The position numbers and the translations under genes were made by a program. This document shows positions 63,600 to 64,000 of a stretch of DNA of 64,000 bases, piece by piece (the stretch's first letter is position 1; each line of letters opens with the position of its first letter). The stretch is from Chrysomallon squamiferum (taxonomy: Eukaryota; Mollusca; Gastropoda; Neomphalida; Peltospiridae): NCBI GenBank assembly GCA_012295275.1, contig CM022676.1:14304185-14368184 (forward strand), in the 5' to 3' direction. The notes beneath the pieces were generated by a model. The model made no database searches and was not told where the DNA came from. It saw nothing but the letters and a program-made list of their open reading frames with translations.

Positions 63600-64000
63600 A
63601 GATCTTTATGTATTTAATGTTTTCGATCTCACAAAGACAAATTAAAGAAAAAAAATTATCATACATACAATCAGAAACACACATACCTATACAAGCACAC
63701 ACATATGTACATATTCACGGCTACAAATACATACACATTGCACACAAACACACACGCATATACACCACATGTGCACATATATACACAAATACACACATAT
63801 ATATACAATACAGACACACAGTTATTAACACAAGACAGTGTATGTAACTCGGATGTGACTAAGTGAGAGAGACACTTATCAATCTTGTTTATCGAGTCCT
63901 GTTTCACTTTACAAGTTTTAATCGTGACACGTTTTCAGGTCACAGACAAGGAAGTAAAAGATAACAAAAATAAATTTATTCGACTTTTTTAGTTCAGTTT
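63600..64000 (+). repeat. Partial duplication of the 50.06-50.21 kb region
   Basis: Shared segments TTTTAATCGTGA(T/C)ACGTTT, CAGGTCACAGACAAGGAAGT and AACAAAAATAAATTTATTC. Copy 2 has an inserted CA-rich stretch (about 63680-63840). Confidence 0.75.

Overview
This is an AT-rich, microsatellite-packed window from an animal (metazoan) nuclear genome. The evidence is small phase-matched exons with GT/AG boundaries, signal-peptide/Ig-domain/TM receptor genes, BTB-BACK-PHR relics, and Tigger and FLYWCH transposon remains. The exon style, Ig families and (GA)n/(TATC)n load suggest a lophotrochozoan, possibly a mollusc, but the sequence alone does not settle this. No rRNA, tRNA or CRISPR array was recognised.

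Layout. 0-2.7 kb: noncoding, ending in a 30-bp minisatellite. 2.9-3.2 kb: a TA-flanked MITE. 3.4-5.7 kb: a secreted FG-GAP-like gene (minus), a near-perfect 610-bp tandem duplication, and a small ORF with a related signal peptide. 7.8-8.3 kb: a 43-bp minisatellite. 8.86-9.62 kb: a non-autonomous Tigger element. 11.9-13.8 kb: a decayed BTB-BACK-PHR gene and a GIN-type integrase relic (both minus).

The core, 18.5-36.4 kb on the minus strand, holds two head-to-tail multi-Ig membrane receptors. Nearly every coding exon is a phase 1-1 cassette, mostly 324 nt per Ig domain. Gene A (36.41 to 26.44 kb) reads signal peptide, six-Cys Ig-like domain, four repeat-type Ig domains, a C-rich domain, an I-set-like domain, a membrane-proximal domain, TM, and a cytoplasmic tail with ITIM-like, NPxY and YxxPhi motifs (about 1058 aa). 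Gene B (24.85 to 18.50 kb) is a paralogue (about 844 aa) with the same order but without the C-rich domain. It has a 1-bp insertion in its third repeat-type Ig exon and a short, different tail. A third receptor, gene C (53.79-56.90 kb, plus), is compact: signal peptide, two six-Cys Ig domains, TM and three short tail exons (368 aa). An inverted copy of two gene A Ig exons and their introns sits at 61.95-63.48 kb, carrying a nonsense codon.

Between them, 41-47.6 kb carries two more BTB-BACK-PHR copies with shared lesions. Paired duplications (39.3/49.0, 50.1/63.9 and 51.8/61.0 kb) show that the right half was built by repeated segmental duplication. The Ig genes look like an expanding, birth-and-death family of surface receptors with signalling tails. 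An immune or self-recognition role is an inference; no function is proven by sequence.
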